Shown here in pieces: positions 25,553 through 34,052 of a stretch of 64,000 nt of DNA. The notes under the pieces are model-generated. The model was not told the origin of the DNA, searched no databases, and saw only the letters and a list, made by a program, of their open reading frames with translations. The translations under genes were made by a program, and so were the position numbers. Numbering within the stretch: position 1 is the first letter of the stretch; every line of letters begins with the position of its first letter. Origin of the DNA: Kiritimatiellia bacterium (GTDB lineage Bacteria > Verrucomicrobiota > Kiritimatiellia > CAIVKH01); contig JANWZO010000008.1 in the NCBI GenBank assembly GCA_025054615.1, forward strand, positions 38,745-102,744, read 5' to 3'.

Positions 25553-26641
25553 ATGGATGAGTATCGCGATTTTTACGCCAAGCCACCGGCGAAGCCCAAC
25601 GAACCGCCGGCGACCCTGCCCGCTCCTGAAATCCTTCCGGGCGAGGCGCGGGCGATCACGCGTCGCCGCATCGTGTATTCGATCGCCCTGATGGTTCTGC
25701 TGCTGGCTGCGGCCTCGCTTCTCTTCCTCCCCGGGGAAAAAGACGGAGAAGGGGAGGACACTGATGTCGACCCGACCGATTTGGACTTTCGGCCGCCTCG
25801 GCCGCAGCTCGCTTCGATTCCCGCTGCGCCGGCCACGGATTCCGGCTTTCAGCTTGATCGACCGCCGACGAATGCTCCGCCGGACCTGCCGCCCCAGCGC
25901 ATGGCCGAAATTATGGGGCTTCTTCGGGAAGCAAACCGGTTGATGGTCAACAAAGAATGGGACGCTGCCGAGGCGAGAATCCGGTCCGCCCTTGCGCAAT
26001 GGCCTGAGATGAATACGGCACTGCGAATGCTCGGTGCGCTTTATCTCCAGCGCGGCCAGTTCGATCAGGCGATCCTCATCCTCGAACGCGCGATGCGGGC
26101 CGATCCATTCAACGTGGATGCTTTTGTCAACCTGGCGATCGCCCATATGCAGAAGGGCGAGCTGGATCGCGCGGAGGACCTGCTGCTGAGCGCCATTGAG
26201 CTCCGTCCGGAAATATCTGTAACCCACATTAACCTCGGCCTCCTGTATATCCTCCGCGGCGAGTATGACCAGGCCGCCGAGCACCTCGCGATCGCAGTGG
26301 AACGCATGCCGGACAACCCCAGCGCGAGAAACAACCTCGGTGTCGCTCTGTTTCGCTTGGGCCGCGTCGAGGAGGCGCGTCGTCATTTCCTGCATCTCAT
26401 CGCACGGAATCCTGAACGGGCGGAACCGTATTTCAGCGTGGCCAGCACCCATGTGGTGGACGGAAACTACGCGGAGGCCTTTGAAATGATCCGCCGCGGC
26501 ATCCTGAGATGTTCGCCGGTCGAGGCAAGGCGGTATCTGATGGATCATGACTTTGACACCATCCGCGATTTGCCCGAATTTCAGGCCATCTGGCGCGAGC
26601 TGTCCGAGCCCCGGCCCATTGAGATGGGGGCCGCTCAGTGA
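25553..26641 (+). CDS. Membrane-anchored TPR protein
   Basis: The protein has a short cytosolic N terminus, one membrane helix (RIVYSIALMVLLLAAASLLFLP), an acidic and Pro-rich linker, then at least five tetratricopeptide repeats between about residues 130 and 310 (for example EMNTALRMLGALYLQRGQFDQAILILERAMRADP). The repeats should mediate protein contacts outside the cytoplasm. I choose the ATG at 25553 (MDEYRDFYAKPP); in-frame TTG and GTG codons at 25508 and 25511 are alternatives and no start has a clear ribosome binding site. It lies between trpG and larB with short gaps. No specific function can be assigned. Confidence 0.8.
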   Translation: MDEYRDFYAKPPAKPNEPPATLPAPEILPGEARAITRRRIVYSIALMVLLLAAASLLFLPGEKDGEGEDTDVDPTDLDFRPPRPQLASIPAAPATDSGFQLDRPPTNAPPDLPPQRMAEIMGLLREANRLMVNKEWDAAEARIRSALAQWPEMNTALRMLGALYLQRGQFDQAILILERAMRADPFNVDAFVNLAIAHMQKGELDRAEDLLLSAIELRPEISVTHINLGLLYILRGEYDQAAEHLAIAVERMPDNPSARNNLGVALFRLGRVEEARRHFLHLIARNPERAEPYFSVASTHVVDGNYAEAFEMIRRGILRCSPVEARRYLMDHDFDTIRDLPEFQAIWRELSEPRPIEMGAAQ

Positions 26642-26678
26642 GCAAAGGCCGCCTCGGCGCGGGATGGAGCGAATTCAC

Positions 26679-27437
26679 ATGTTGCAAGAAGAAATTCTCG
26701 AGATCCTCCGGCAGGTTGCCGACGGTCGCGCCTCTCCGGATCAGGCGGCTCAGTGGCTGACCGCTCCGGCGGAACAAAACCGGGAATACGCCCGCGTTGA
26801 CCTTGATCGGGTGCGGCGTACCGATATGCCCGAGGTGGTCTTTTGCCCCGGCAAGACGCCAGAACAGATTGTGGAGATCATGTCTAGCCTCGCGGCGGCA
26901 GGCCAACGCGTGTTGGCGACGCGAGCTACCCCGGAGGTGGCGGCGGCTGTGCGGGAGAGGCTGCCGGAGGTCGTTTACCACACCGTCGCGCGCGCGCTGA
27001 CGTTTGAACGAGAGCCGAGGCCCCAGGGGGTCGGTGCCGTGGGTGTAGTCAGCGCGGGGACGGCGGACCTGCCGGTGGCGGAGGAGGCGGCGCTGACCGC
27101 CGAATGGCTGGGCGCCCGCGTCACGAGAATATTTGATGTCGGAGTGGCCGGCCTGCACCGGCTCGTGAATCGGCTCCCGCTGCTGCGCGCGCAGCGCGCC
27201 CTTGTCGTCGTGGCGGGCATGGAGGGCGCTCTGCCCTCCGTGGTAGGCGGGTTGGTTGCCTGCCCGATCATCGCCGTGCCGACAAGTGTTGGATATGGCG
27301 CAAACTTCGGTGGGTTAGCCGCCCTCCTGGCCATGCTGAACTCGTGCGCACCGGGAGTGACCGTGGTGAACGTGGATAACGGATTTGGCGCGGGCGTCGC
27401 AGCGGCGCGCATCAACCGACTTGGAGAGCCTCGGTGA
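26679..27437 (+). CDS. larB: Nickel-pincer cofactor biosynthesis protein LarB
   Basis: The 252-residue protein matches LarB: a small helical N terminus, PEVVFCPGKTPEQIVEIMSSLA, and a C-terminal PurE-like carboxylase domain with GVVSAGTADLPVAEEA, VVAGMEGALPSVVGGLVACPIIAVPTSVGYGANFGG, and NVDNGFGAGVAAARIN. LarB carboxylates and hydrolyses nicotinic acid adenine dinucleotide, the first step toward the nickel-pincer nucleotide of lactate racemase and related enzymes. GGAG sits 9 nt before the ATG at 26679. Its stop overlaps larC as GTGA. larE and a LarA-type racemase are not seen in the window. Confidence 0.93.
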   Translation: MLQEEILEILRQVADGRASPDQAAQWLTAPAEQNREYARVDLDRVRRTDMPEVVFCPGKTPEQIVEIMSSLAAAGQRVLATRATPEVAAAVRERLPEVVYHTVARALTFEREPRPQGVGAVGVVSAGTADLPVAEEAALTAEWLGARVTRIFDVGVAGLHRLVNRLPLLRAQRALVVVAGMEGALPSVVGGLVACPIIAVPTSVGYGANFGGLAALLAMLNSCAPGVTVVNVDNGFGAGVAAARINRLGEPR

Positions 27438-28681
27438 AAGTTATCGTATTCGACAGCGTCGGCGGCGCCAGCGGAGACATGATTCTGGCCGCTCTGATGG
27501 ACCTCGGCGTGTCAGGGGACGAATTGTCGCGCCGTCTATCGACACTTGGACTGGGGCCGGTGGATGTGCATGTCGAGTCGGGAATTTCCGCAGGTATCGC
27601 TGGCAAGCGGCTCCACATCCACGTCGGTGAGGAGGCAAAGCACCACGCTCATGATGAGGCGTCCCCCCATGATCACGAACATCCGCCGCACCGAGGAATT
27701 GCCGAGATTGAGGCGTTGATTGTCTCCGCAGACCTGCCAAAAGCCGTAAAGGAGCGCGCCTGCCGCGTGTTTCGGCGGCTCGGCGAGGTCGAGGCGCGCA
27801 TCCATGGCACCACGATCGACCGCATTCATTTTCATGAAATCGGCGCGGTGGATTCCATCGTCGACATCGTCGGAAGCTGCCTCGCTCTTCACATGCTTTC
27901 GGTTGAGAGTGTCGTGGTGGGCCCCCTTCCGCTGGGAACGGGCACGGTTCAATGCGCGCACGGCGTCTTGCCCAACCCTGCCCCCGCCACGATGGAGCTG
28001 CTGCGCGGATTTCGGGTCGAATACGTCGATCTGCCGTGGGAATTGGTGACGCCAACGGGCGCCGCGCTGTTAGCGGAGTGGCGTTCGGAAAGCGAGTCGC
28101 CGGCCGGGTTTCAAGTGATTGGGGTTGGCTACGGGTTAGGCCACCGCGACCTCGTCGGGCGGCCCAACCTGCTGCGCGCGACCCTTCTCGAGACAGACAG
28201 TTCGACCGATGAACGCGCGACAACCGGTAACGCGGGGTCGGACCTGATTCTGGAGCTTCGGACTAATGTCGACGATTCAACGCCCGAGCTCCTGGGGGCC
28301 TTTGTGCAGCGAGCGCTCGCGGAGGGGGCGCTCGACGCGTACATCGCGCCCATCTTCATGAAGAAACAGCGGCCTGCCGTCGAGTTGACAATCCTGTGCC
28401 GACCGGAAAACCGCGAAAAGATGTTGGACCTGCTTTTCCGAGAAACAACCACTTTCGGAGTCCGTGAAGCCTGGATGCGGCGCACGGTGTTGGATAGACG
28501 CGTGGAGGTCGTGCGGACCGAGTTCGGTGACGTCCGAATCAAGGTGGGCACGTGGCGGGGCCGCGATGTCGTCAAATCGCCGGAAATGGACGACTGCATT
28601 CGGCTGGCCGAAAGTGGCGGTGTGTCCGTACGCCAGGTTTATGAACAGGCCAAAGAGCGGGCCGCCAATCTTGACGGCTAG
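27434..28681 (+). CDS. larC: Nickel insertion protein LarC
   Basis: The 415-residue protein begins KVIVFDSVGGASGDMILAALMDLG, typical of LarC, and has a His-rich stretch (HHAHDEASPHDHEHPPH, about residues 69-86) likely to bind nickel, then HFHEIGAVDSIVDIVG and GVLPNPAPATMELLRG. The second half with ELRTNVDDSTPELLG and FMKKQRPAVELTILC forms the LarC2 domain, here in one continuous frame, whereas some lactobacilli need a programmed frameshift. It inserts nickel into the pincer nucleotide. The GTG start overlaps larB. Its TAG stop shares the palindrome CTAG with the stop of the convergent nadK. Confidence 0.94.
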   Translation: MKVIVFDSVGGASGDMILAALMDLGVSGDELSRRLSTLGLGPVDVHVESGISAGIAGKRLHIHVGEEAKHHAHDEASPHDHEHPPHRGIAEIEALIVSADLPKAVKERACRVFRRLGEVEARIHGTTIDRIHFHEIGAVDSIVDIVGSCLALHMLSVESVVVGPLPLGTGTVQCAHGVLPNPAPATMELLRGFRVEYVDLPWELVTPTGAALLAEWRSESESPAGFQVIGVGYGLGHRDLVGRPNLLRATLLETDSSTDERATTGNAGSDLILELRTNVDDSTPELLGAFVQRALAEGALDAYIAPIFMKKQRPAVELTILCRPENREKMLDLLFRETTTFGVREAWMRRTVLDRRVEVVRTEFGDVRIKVGTWRGRDVVKSPEMDDCIRLAESGGVSVRQVYEQAKERAANLDG

Positions 28682-29538
28682 ACGCTCGAACCGCGCCAGT
28701 GCAGTTTTTGGCGAAGCACCCCGAAGTAGCTGGTTTCGGGCAGCCGAATAAAGCGAACATTCCGTTCACTACGTCGGATGGTGATCCGGTCGCCTTCTCG
28801 AATGCTCATCTCCTCCTGACCGTCCACCGACAATAACAACGGCCGCGCCGCGGAGCGTACAATCAGGGTGATCTGCGCCGTGTCCGGCAGCACAATCGGG
28901 CGAGCACTCAAGGTATGGGGGCAGATCACATTCAACAGCAAAACCTTGGCGTCCGGGTGGACGATCGGTCCGCCGGCCGATAGCGAATGGCCGGTGGAAC
29001 CCGTGGGCGTCGACACGATTAAGCCGTCGCATCGGTAGGAGGCGATGTGGTCGCCACCCATGTCGGCATCAATAGTGATGATACGGGAGGAGCGGCCCCA
29101 ACCGAGGACGAGGTCGTTGAGGGCGGTAAAGCGTCGGGCGCGGCCTGCGGCACGCGAGACGGCGCAATCGAGCAGGGACCGCGTGGAGATATCGAACGAT
29201 TCCTGCGCCAGGTGTTCTAGCGCTCGTTCGATTTCCGCGGCGTTGACACTCGTCAGAAAGCCGAGCGCACCCAGATTCACACCGAGGATCGGCACGTCAT
29301 GGTCGCCAATCGCGCGGGCCGCGCGAAGCATGGTTCCGTCGCCCCCGAGCGCGATCAGGGCGTCGATGCGTTTGGGAAACTCTCGCTGATTCGCCTGTCG
29401 GCAACCGGGCAGCAGGCGCGCCGATTCTCGCAGCGCGACGACCTCGAGTCCCAGGGAGGCCGCCTTGCCGGCGAGGCGTTCGAGCGCCGAAGCCGCTTCG
29501 GGTTTTGCGTTATTGGCGATGACGCCGATCCGTTTCAT
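28678..29538 (-). CDS. nadK: NAD kinase
   Basis: The 286-residue protein contains the GGDGT motif (ALGGDGTMLRAAR), LGVNLGALGFLT, ALNDLVL, and the DGLIVSTPTGSTGHSLSAGGPIVHP catalytic segment, all hallmarks of ATP-NAD kinase. It makes NADP. It is the last gene of an xseA-xseB-protease-tlyA-nadK series and overlaps tlyA by 4 bp, a neighbourhood also common in other phyla. The gene ends face to face with larC. Confidence 0.96.
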   Translation of the reverse strand: MKRIGVIANNAKPEAASALERLAGKAASLGLEVVALRESARLLPGCRQANQREFPKRIDALIALGGDGTMLRAARAIGDHDVPILGVNLGALGFLTSVNAAEIERALEHLAQESFDISTRSLLDCAVSRAAGRARRFTALNDLVLGWGRSSRIITIDADMGGDHIASYRCDGLIVSTPTGSTGHSLSAGGPIVHPDAKVLLLNVICPHTLSARPIVLPDTAQITLIVRSAARPLLLSVDGQEEMSIREGDRITIRRSERNVRFIRLPETSYFGVLRQKLHWRGSSV

Positions 29539-30266
29539 GGCACGGTCCAGTAGGCAAGGAACTCCTTATTACCAGCCGGCCCGAGCAAAGGCGACTCGAT
29601 AACGCCCTCCCAGCGGAGGCCGGCCTGTTCGCCTGCCGCTCGGACCCGCTCGATGGCCCGCTGTCGCGCTGACGGGCTTCGAACAACCCCGCCGCGGCCA
29701 ACCTCGGCGCGCCCGACTTCAAACTGCGGCTTGATCAACGTCACCATTCGCGCGCCGGACCCCAGCAGACGGCGGACAGGCGGCAACAGAATTGTCAGCG
29801 AGATGAAGGACGCATCGATGGCAACGAAGGCGGGCGACTCGGGAATCATGTCCGGCGTCAAATATCGGGCATTGACTTCATCCATCACAACGACGCGAGG
29901 ATCGGCCGCAAGGCGGGGGTGGAGCAGGGCGCGGCCTACGTCCACTGCATAGACTCGAATGGCGCCGTGTTGCAGCATGCAATCGGTGAAGCCTCCAGTG
30001 GAGGCGCCGATGTCAACGCAAATCGCTCCCCGAAGGTCGATCTTCCAATAGTTCAGCGCAGCCTCCAGCTTTTCGCCCCCGCGGCTGACATATCGCTCGG
30101 GTTCAAGCAGTCGCAGATCTGCACTGTCATCGATTGACTGTCCAGGCTTTGTCAGGGGACGGCCATTTGAGAGGATCTTGCCGCCGAGGATGAGGCGTTG
30201 CGCCTTTTCACGGCTTTCCGCCAAACCGCGCGCCAACACGAGCTGGTCGAGGCGGATGCGCGCCAT
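29535..30266 (-). CDS. tlyA: TlyA-family rRNA 2'-O-methyltransferase
   Basis: The 243-residue protein joins an N-terminal S4 RNA-binding domain (RLDQLVLARGLAESREKAQRLILGG, about residues 4-65) to an FtsJ-like Rossmann methyltransferase. The SAM-binding motif is VDIGASTGGFTDCML, and KPQFE is the later catalytic-region motif. The family methylates 16S and 23S rRNA riboses in some bacteria and is annotated as hemolysin A in older records. It is coupled to nadK by ATGA and starts 5 bp after the protease stop. Confidence 0.93.
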   Translation of the reverse strand: MARIRLDQLVLARGLAESREKAQRLILGGKILSNGRPLTKPGQSIDDSADLRLLEPERYVSRGGEKLEAALNYWKIDLRGAICVDIGASTGGFTDCMLQHGAIRVYAVDVGRALLHPRLAADPRVVVMDEVNARYLTPDMIPESPAFVAIDASFISLTILLPPVRRLLGSGARMVTLIKPQFEVGRAEVGRGGVVRSPSARQRAIERVRAAGEQAGLRWEGVIESPLLGPAGNKEFLAYWTVP

Positions 30267-30271
30267 CGCAA

Positions 30272-31324
30272 TTATTCTTCGGAAAAGAGGAAAGGAGGCG
30301 CCGGCATCGATTCGGTGGTGACCTCCACCTCGAATGTCTTTTTATCCCGCCGAATTCGCAACTTAACAGCATCCCCGGCCTTTCGGTTCAGGATGGCGCG
30401 TTGTACGTCGCGGGCTTCGCGAGCCTCGAGGTTGTCGACTCCGAGGATGATGTCGCCCTCCCGAAGCCCGGCTCGCGCTGCCGGACTCTGAGGCAGGACG
30501 CGGCTGATCAGGACGGATCCTTCGGATTCATCCATGAAAATGCCGATCCATGGGCGGCTCCAGCGACCTTCCTTGATGATGGCGTTCGCGACGTTCATCG
30601 CAAGCTTCGAGGGAATGGCGAAACTGATCCCGATATTGCCTTCTGAAAAGCCGGCGGTCTGGATCATCGTGTTGATGCCGACCCATTTGCCGTCAAAATC
30701 GACGAGCGGCCCACCGCTATTGCCGCGATTGACGGCAGCGTCCGTCTGGATGAAATCCTCATAGGGCAGCGCGCCGATGGAGCGCCCTTTCTGGCTGACG
30801 ATGCCGATGGTCACGCTGCTGCGAAGGCTGAATGGCGAGCCGATCGCCAGCACGAACTCACCGACGCGCAGGGCGTCCGAATCGCCCGCTTCGAGATAAG
30901 GAAATTCTTTGCGCTTTTCATCCTCGATATGGAGCACGGCGAGGTCCGTCTGGGGATCTTCGCCGATCAGGCGCGCGGGATATTTGCTGCCATCGTGCAG
31001 GACCACTTCGATCTGAGAGGCCCCGTCGATCACATGCCGGTTAGTCAGGATGTAGCCGTCCTTTGTGATGATGACGCCGGATCCCAGACCGGCGAGCCGT
31101 TCCGGAATCCGATAAAGGCGGCCAAAAAACCAATCCTGGGCGATTCGGTATCGGGTGGCCTCTGTACGCACAACAACCACGGCGGGCATGACCCGCTCCA
31201 CAATGTCGGCCACGGCCGTGCTCAGCGCCTTGGCGGCGCCCGGCGATACGGCCGGGTATGAAGTCGGCGCCAACAGCGCTACGTTCAGCAGGATCCCTAG
31301 GATGGGTGATCGAAGTGTCTTCAT
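30272..31324 (-). CDS. Periplasmic HtrA/DegP-type serine protease with one PDZ domain
   Basis: The protein (about 350 residues) has an N-terminal hydrophobic export signal, a trypsin-like domain with the triad in LTNRHVIDG (His), DPQTDLAVLHI (Asp) and NRGNSGGPLVDF (Ser), and one C-terminal PDZ domain (RAGLREGDIILGVDNL). It is likely a periplasmic quality-control protease of the DegS/HtrA type. The ATG at 31324 is supported by AAGGA 4-5 nt upstream; a GTG 24 nt earlier is in frame but less likely. It sits in the xseA-xseB-tlyA-nadK series, 41 bp after xseB. Confidence 0.93.
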   Translation of the reverse strand: MKTLRSPILGILLNVALLAPTSYPAVSPGAAKALSTAVADIVERVMPAVVVVRTEATRYRIAQDWFFGRLYRIPERLAGLGSGVIITKDGYILTNRHVIDGASQIEVVLHDGSKYPARLIGEDPQTDLAVLHIEDEKRKEFPYLEAGDSDALRVGEFVLAIGSPFSLRSSVTIGIVSQKGRSIGALPYEDFIQTDAAVNRGNSGGPLVDFDGKWVGINTMIQTAGFSEGNIGISFAIPSKLAMNVANAIIKEGRWSRPWIGIFMDESEGSVLISRVLPQSPAARAGLREGDIILGVDNLEAREARDVQRAILNRKAGDAVKLRIRRDKKTFEVEVTTESMPAPPFLFSEE

Positions 31325-31365
31325 AAATCCTTCCGTGACGGTAGACACTGTTGTGCTCGGAATGT

Positions 31366-31638
31366 TCAGCTCCCCGTACCGTTTGCGTCCGGCCGGATGT
31401 CAAACGGCTCGGTCCGGAGGGTCCCGGCTTCCTTCACGAGGATTTCGATCTTCTTTTCAACCTCATTCAGTTTTTTGTCGCACCAGGCGGCCAGGCGCAT
31501 GCCTTCCTCAAAACAGGCCATCATTCGGTCCAGGCTCAGCGAGCCGCTTTCCATTTCCCGGACGATGGCTTCCAGCCGCGCCAGCGCGGTTTCGAAATCC
31601 GGGGGCTCCGCAAATGGCTTTCCGTTGGAATCAATCAT
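31366..31638 (-). CDS. xseB: Exodeoxyribonuclease VII small subunit
   Basis: The 90-residue protein shows the XseB pattern FETALARLEAIVREMESGSLSLDRMMACFEEGMRLAAWCDKKLNEVEKKIEIL, two helices that assemble on XseA. The ATG at 31638 overlaps the xseA stop (ATGA), and matches the usual short N terminus; an in-frame codon further upstream would add a non-conserved extension. With XseA it degrades single-stranded DNA. Confidence 0.94.
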   Translation of the reverse strand: MIDSNGKPFAEPPDFETALARLEAIVREMESGSLSLDRMMACFEEGMRLAAWCDKKLNEVEKKIEILVKEAGTLRTEPFDIRPDANGTGS

Positions 31639-32924
31639 TTTTGCTCCGAAAAGATAGATGAAACGTTGGACCAAATTTCTCCGTGAGAAAGTTTCGAGCG
31701 GATTCGTTCCCCGGGCGCAACTGTCGAGGCGTCGAGTAGGGGTTTGCCATCGGGCCCGAAGGTGATGCTATAACCGCGCGTGAGGACCGCATGGGGATCT
31801 AGAGCGCTAAGTTTTTCTGACGCGCGGTCGTGTCGGCGGCGAAGGCGCTGGAGCGCGACTTCAACGGCGCGGAGCGACCGCATGTTCATCTCGTCGACGC
31901 GCTGACGGCGGCTGATGCCGGCGGCCTCGAGCAGGCGGCCCAGTCGGTCGCGCGAGCGGGCAATCCTCTCCCGGTGCCGGGCCAGCAGGTTGGCCGGTTC
32001 CCGAAAGACGTAACTGCGAGACGCCCGCAGAAATCGGTTGCGCAGAAGGAGGGCCTGGCGCTGAAGCGCGTGGGTCAGTCGCCTCCTCCGGGTCCGCAAC
32101 TCCTGCTGAAAGTCGGCTTTTGGCCGGACGACAAGTTCCGCCGCCGCAGAAGGAGTCGGTGCCCGAAGATCCGCGCAGAAATCACAGATGGTGAAGTCGG
32201 TTTCGTGACCGACGGCGGAGATGACCGGTATTCTCGAACGGGCCACCGCGCGAGCGACGACCTCCTCGTTGAAGGCCCACAAATCCTCCATGCTGCCACC
32301 GCCGCGGGCGACGATGATGACATCCGCCTCTCCGTGCTCGTTAAGAAGATCGAGGGCGGCCGCGATCTCCGAGGCTGCGCCGGCGCCCTGGACGCGCGTC
32401 GGCGCGATCAAGATTCGGCGATCGGGATATCGACGATTGAGGATATTCAGAATGTCGCGAATCACCGCGCCCGAGGTCGATGTGACGATGCCGATTGTTC
32501 GGGGCAGCAGCGGGAGACTACGCTTGCGGGATGCGTCGAAGAGGCCCTCGGCCTCCAGTTTCTTTTTTAGTTCCTCGAAGCGGCGCATCAAGTCGCCCTC
32601 GCCCGCATCCTCAACGCGCCGGGCGATCATCTGATACTGTCCGCGCTGCTCGTACACGGAGATTTCGCCATAAATGCGGACGCGGGCTCCGTCATTGATC
32701 AACGCGCGATATTCGGCGGGAGCGCGAAAGAGGACCACCTTGAGAACGGCGTGCTCATCCTTGAGGTCGAAATACACGTGGCCTGAAGGGTAGGCGCGGG
32801 CGCCAGACACTTCGCCCTCCACCCAGACAGAGCCGATCGTCTCTTCCAGAATCGCCCGGATGAGGCGGGTCAGTTCGACGACGCGGTAGATTTTCCGAGC
32901 AGTGCCGGGCAGTTGGGTCGTCAT
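31635..32924 (-). CDS. xseA: Exodeoxyribonuclease VII large subunit
   Basis: The protein (about 429 residues) has an N-terminal OB-fold (VVELTRLIRAILEETIGSVWVEGEVSG), then the nuclease core with LPLLPRTIGIVTSTSGAVIRDIL, ADVIIVARGGGSMEDLWAFNEE, and PVISAVGHETDFTICDFCADLRAPTPSAAAE, diagnostic of XseA. A long coiled-coil and a C-terminal HAVLTRGYSITFGPDGKPL segment follow. The ATG at 32924 (MTTQLPG) is chosen over an upstream in-frame codon. It leads the operon running to nadK. Confidence 0.95.
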   Translation of the reverse strand: MTTQLPGTARKIYRVVELTRLIRAILEETIGSVWVEGEVSGARAYPSGHVYFDLKDEHAVLKVVLFRAPAEYRALINDGARVRIYGEISVYEQRGQYQMIARRVEDAGEGDLMRRFEELKKKLEAEGLFDASRKRSLPLLPRTIGIVTSTSGAVIRDILNILNRRYPDRRILIAPTRVQGAGAASEIAAALDLLNEHGEADVIIVARGGGSMEDLWAFNEEVVARAVARSRIPVISAVGHETDFTICDFCADLRAPTPSAAAELVVRPKADFQQELRTRRRRLTHALQRQALLLRNRFLRASRSYVFREPANLLARHRERIARSRDRLGRLLEAAGISRRQRVDEMNMRSLRAVEVALQRLRRRHDRASEKLSALDPHAVLTRGYSITFGPDGKPLLDASTVAPGERIRSKLSHGEIWSNVSSIFSEQK

Positions 32925-32994
32925 GGAGGCAGAGAATACGTCGAGTTTTGGGATCCGAAAACGGAAAATTCCCTCTCGGTCTGATCTGTCCACG

Positions 32995-33022
32995 GGTTGA
33001 TGAACATTGCCGCCGTTTGATA
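32995..33022 (+). promoter_or_regulatory. Candidate promoter of rnhC
   Basis: GGTTGA (32995-33000) and TTGATA (33017-33022) are spaced 16 nt, and the -10 box ends 10 nt before the rnhC ATG. No Shine-Dalgarno is visible. The -35 is weak. Confidence 0.35.
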
Positions 33023-33032
33023 GCTTCCACGC

Positions 33033-34052
33033 ATGCCAAACAAGACCTCATTCACGATTCCGCTGAACCGCGAGCAGCAGGATCGGCTGATCAAGCTGTT
33101 GGAGTCCGGCCCGTACCGCCTGCGGGAAACCCCGCACACACGGATTTCGGTGGAAGGTCGGGATTGCAACATTTCGCTGTACACCAGCGGAAAATGCGTC
33201 GTGCAGGGGAAGGGTGCTGAGGACTGGGTTCTCTTCACGCTTGAGCCGGAGGTCTTGAAAGAGGCTCGCCTGGGCTACGAACACGTCTATGCGCCGGAAA
33301 TGTTCGAGCAGCACCTCGGCGTTGACGAAAGCGGAAAAGGCGATTTTTTCGGGCCGCTGGTGATCGCCGCTGCCTATGTTGACGGCAAGCTGGCGAAGGC
33401 CTTCCAGAAGCTGAATGTAAGGGACAGCAAGCAAATCAAGAGCGACCGAGTGGCTGAGGATTTGGCCAAATCCATTCGCGACCTGCTCGACGGCCGCTAT
33501 GCCGTGGTCACCATCGGACCACGCGCTTACAATCGCCTGTACCAGAAGATGCGGAGCGTCAACCGAATCCTGGCTTGGGGGCATGCCCGCTCGATAGAGA
33601 ATGCTCTGGAGAAGGTGCCGACAGTCCGGCGGGCGGTTTCCGACCAGTTTGGGCCGAAGGAGCAGATCGAGCGGGCGCTGCTGCAGAAGGGGCGGGAGAT
33701 CCGGCTGGAGCAGCGCCATCGCGCGGAGAGCGATCCGGCCGTAGCGGCTGCATCCATTCTAGCGCGGGCAGAATTTATTCGGACCTTGCGGAAACTGTCC
33801 GAGACCTACGGCGTCGCGATGCCGAAGGGCGCCTCCGCCAAGGTTCGCGAAGCCGCCGAGACTCTTGTGCGCAAACATGGGCCCCAAATCCTACTGGATG
33901 TCGCGAAATGCCATTTCAAGACGGCGGATGAAGTCCTCGCTGCCGCGGGGTTCGATCGGTCCGCGCTCGGGCCCGAAGGAGCAGCCACATCCCAACCGCC
34001 GGCGGACGTAGCCGCTTATCGGAAACAAGGCGAAAGGAAGGTTGAACCATGA
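33033..34052 (+). CDS. rnhC: Ribonuclease HIII
   Basis: The 339-residue protein has the N-terminal TBP-like substrate-binding domain of RNase HIII (FTIPLNREQQDRLIKLLES through the VQGKGAEDWVLFTLEPEVL segment) and the catalytic domain beginning GVDESGKGDFFGPLVIAAAYV, where DESGKGD holds the active-site acidic residues. LNVRDSKQIKSD and the late SDPAVAAASILARAEF carry other conserved acidic positions. It removes RNA from RNA-DNA hybrids. HIII is found in Firmicutes, Chlamydiae and other PVC bacteria. A Pro/Ala-rich tail of about 35 residues follows the domain. It overlaps the FAH gene as ATGA. Confidence 0.95.
   Translation: MPNKTSFTIPLNREQQDRLIKLLESGPYRLRETPHTRISVEGRDCNISLYTSGKCVVQGKGAEDWVLFTLEPEVLKEARLGYEHVYAPEMFEQHLGVDESGKGDFFGPLVIAAAYVDGKLAKAFQKLNVRDSKQIKSDRVAEDLAKSIRDLLDGRYAVVTIGPRAYNRLYQKMRSVNRILAWGHARSIENALEKVPTVRRAVSDQFGPKEQIERALLQKGREIRLEQRHRAESDPAVAAASILARAEFIRTLRKLSETYGVAMPKGASAKVREAAETLVRKHGPQILLDVAKCHFKTADEVLAAAGFDRSALGPEGAATSQPPADVAAYRKQGERKVEP

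Noticed and set aside
25148..26548. 466-codon open frame on the minus strand
   Set aside because: It lies fully antisense to trpG and the TPR gene, has no domain, and its composition is that expected from a GC-rich reverse frame.
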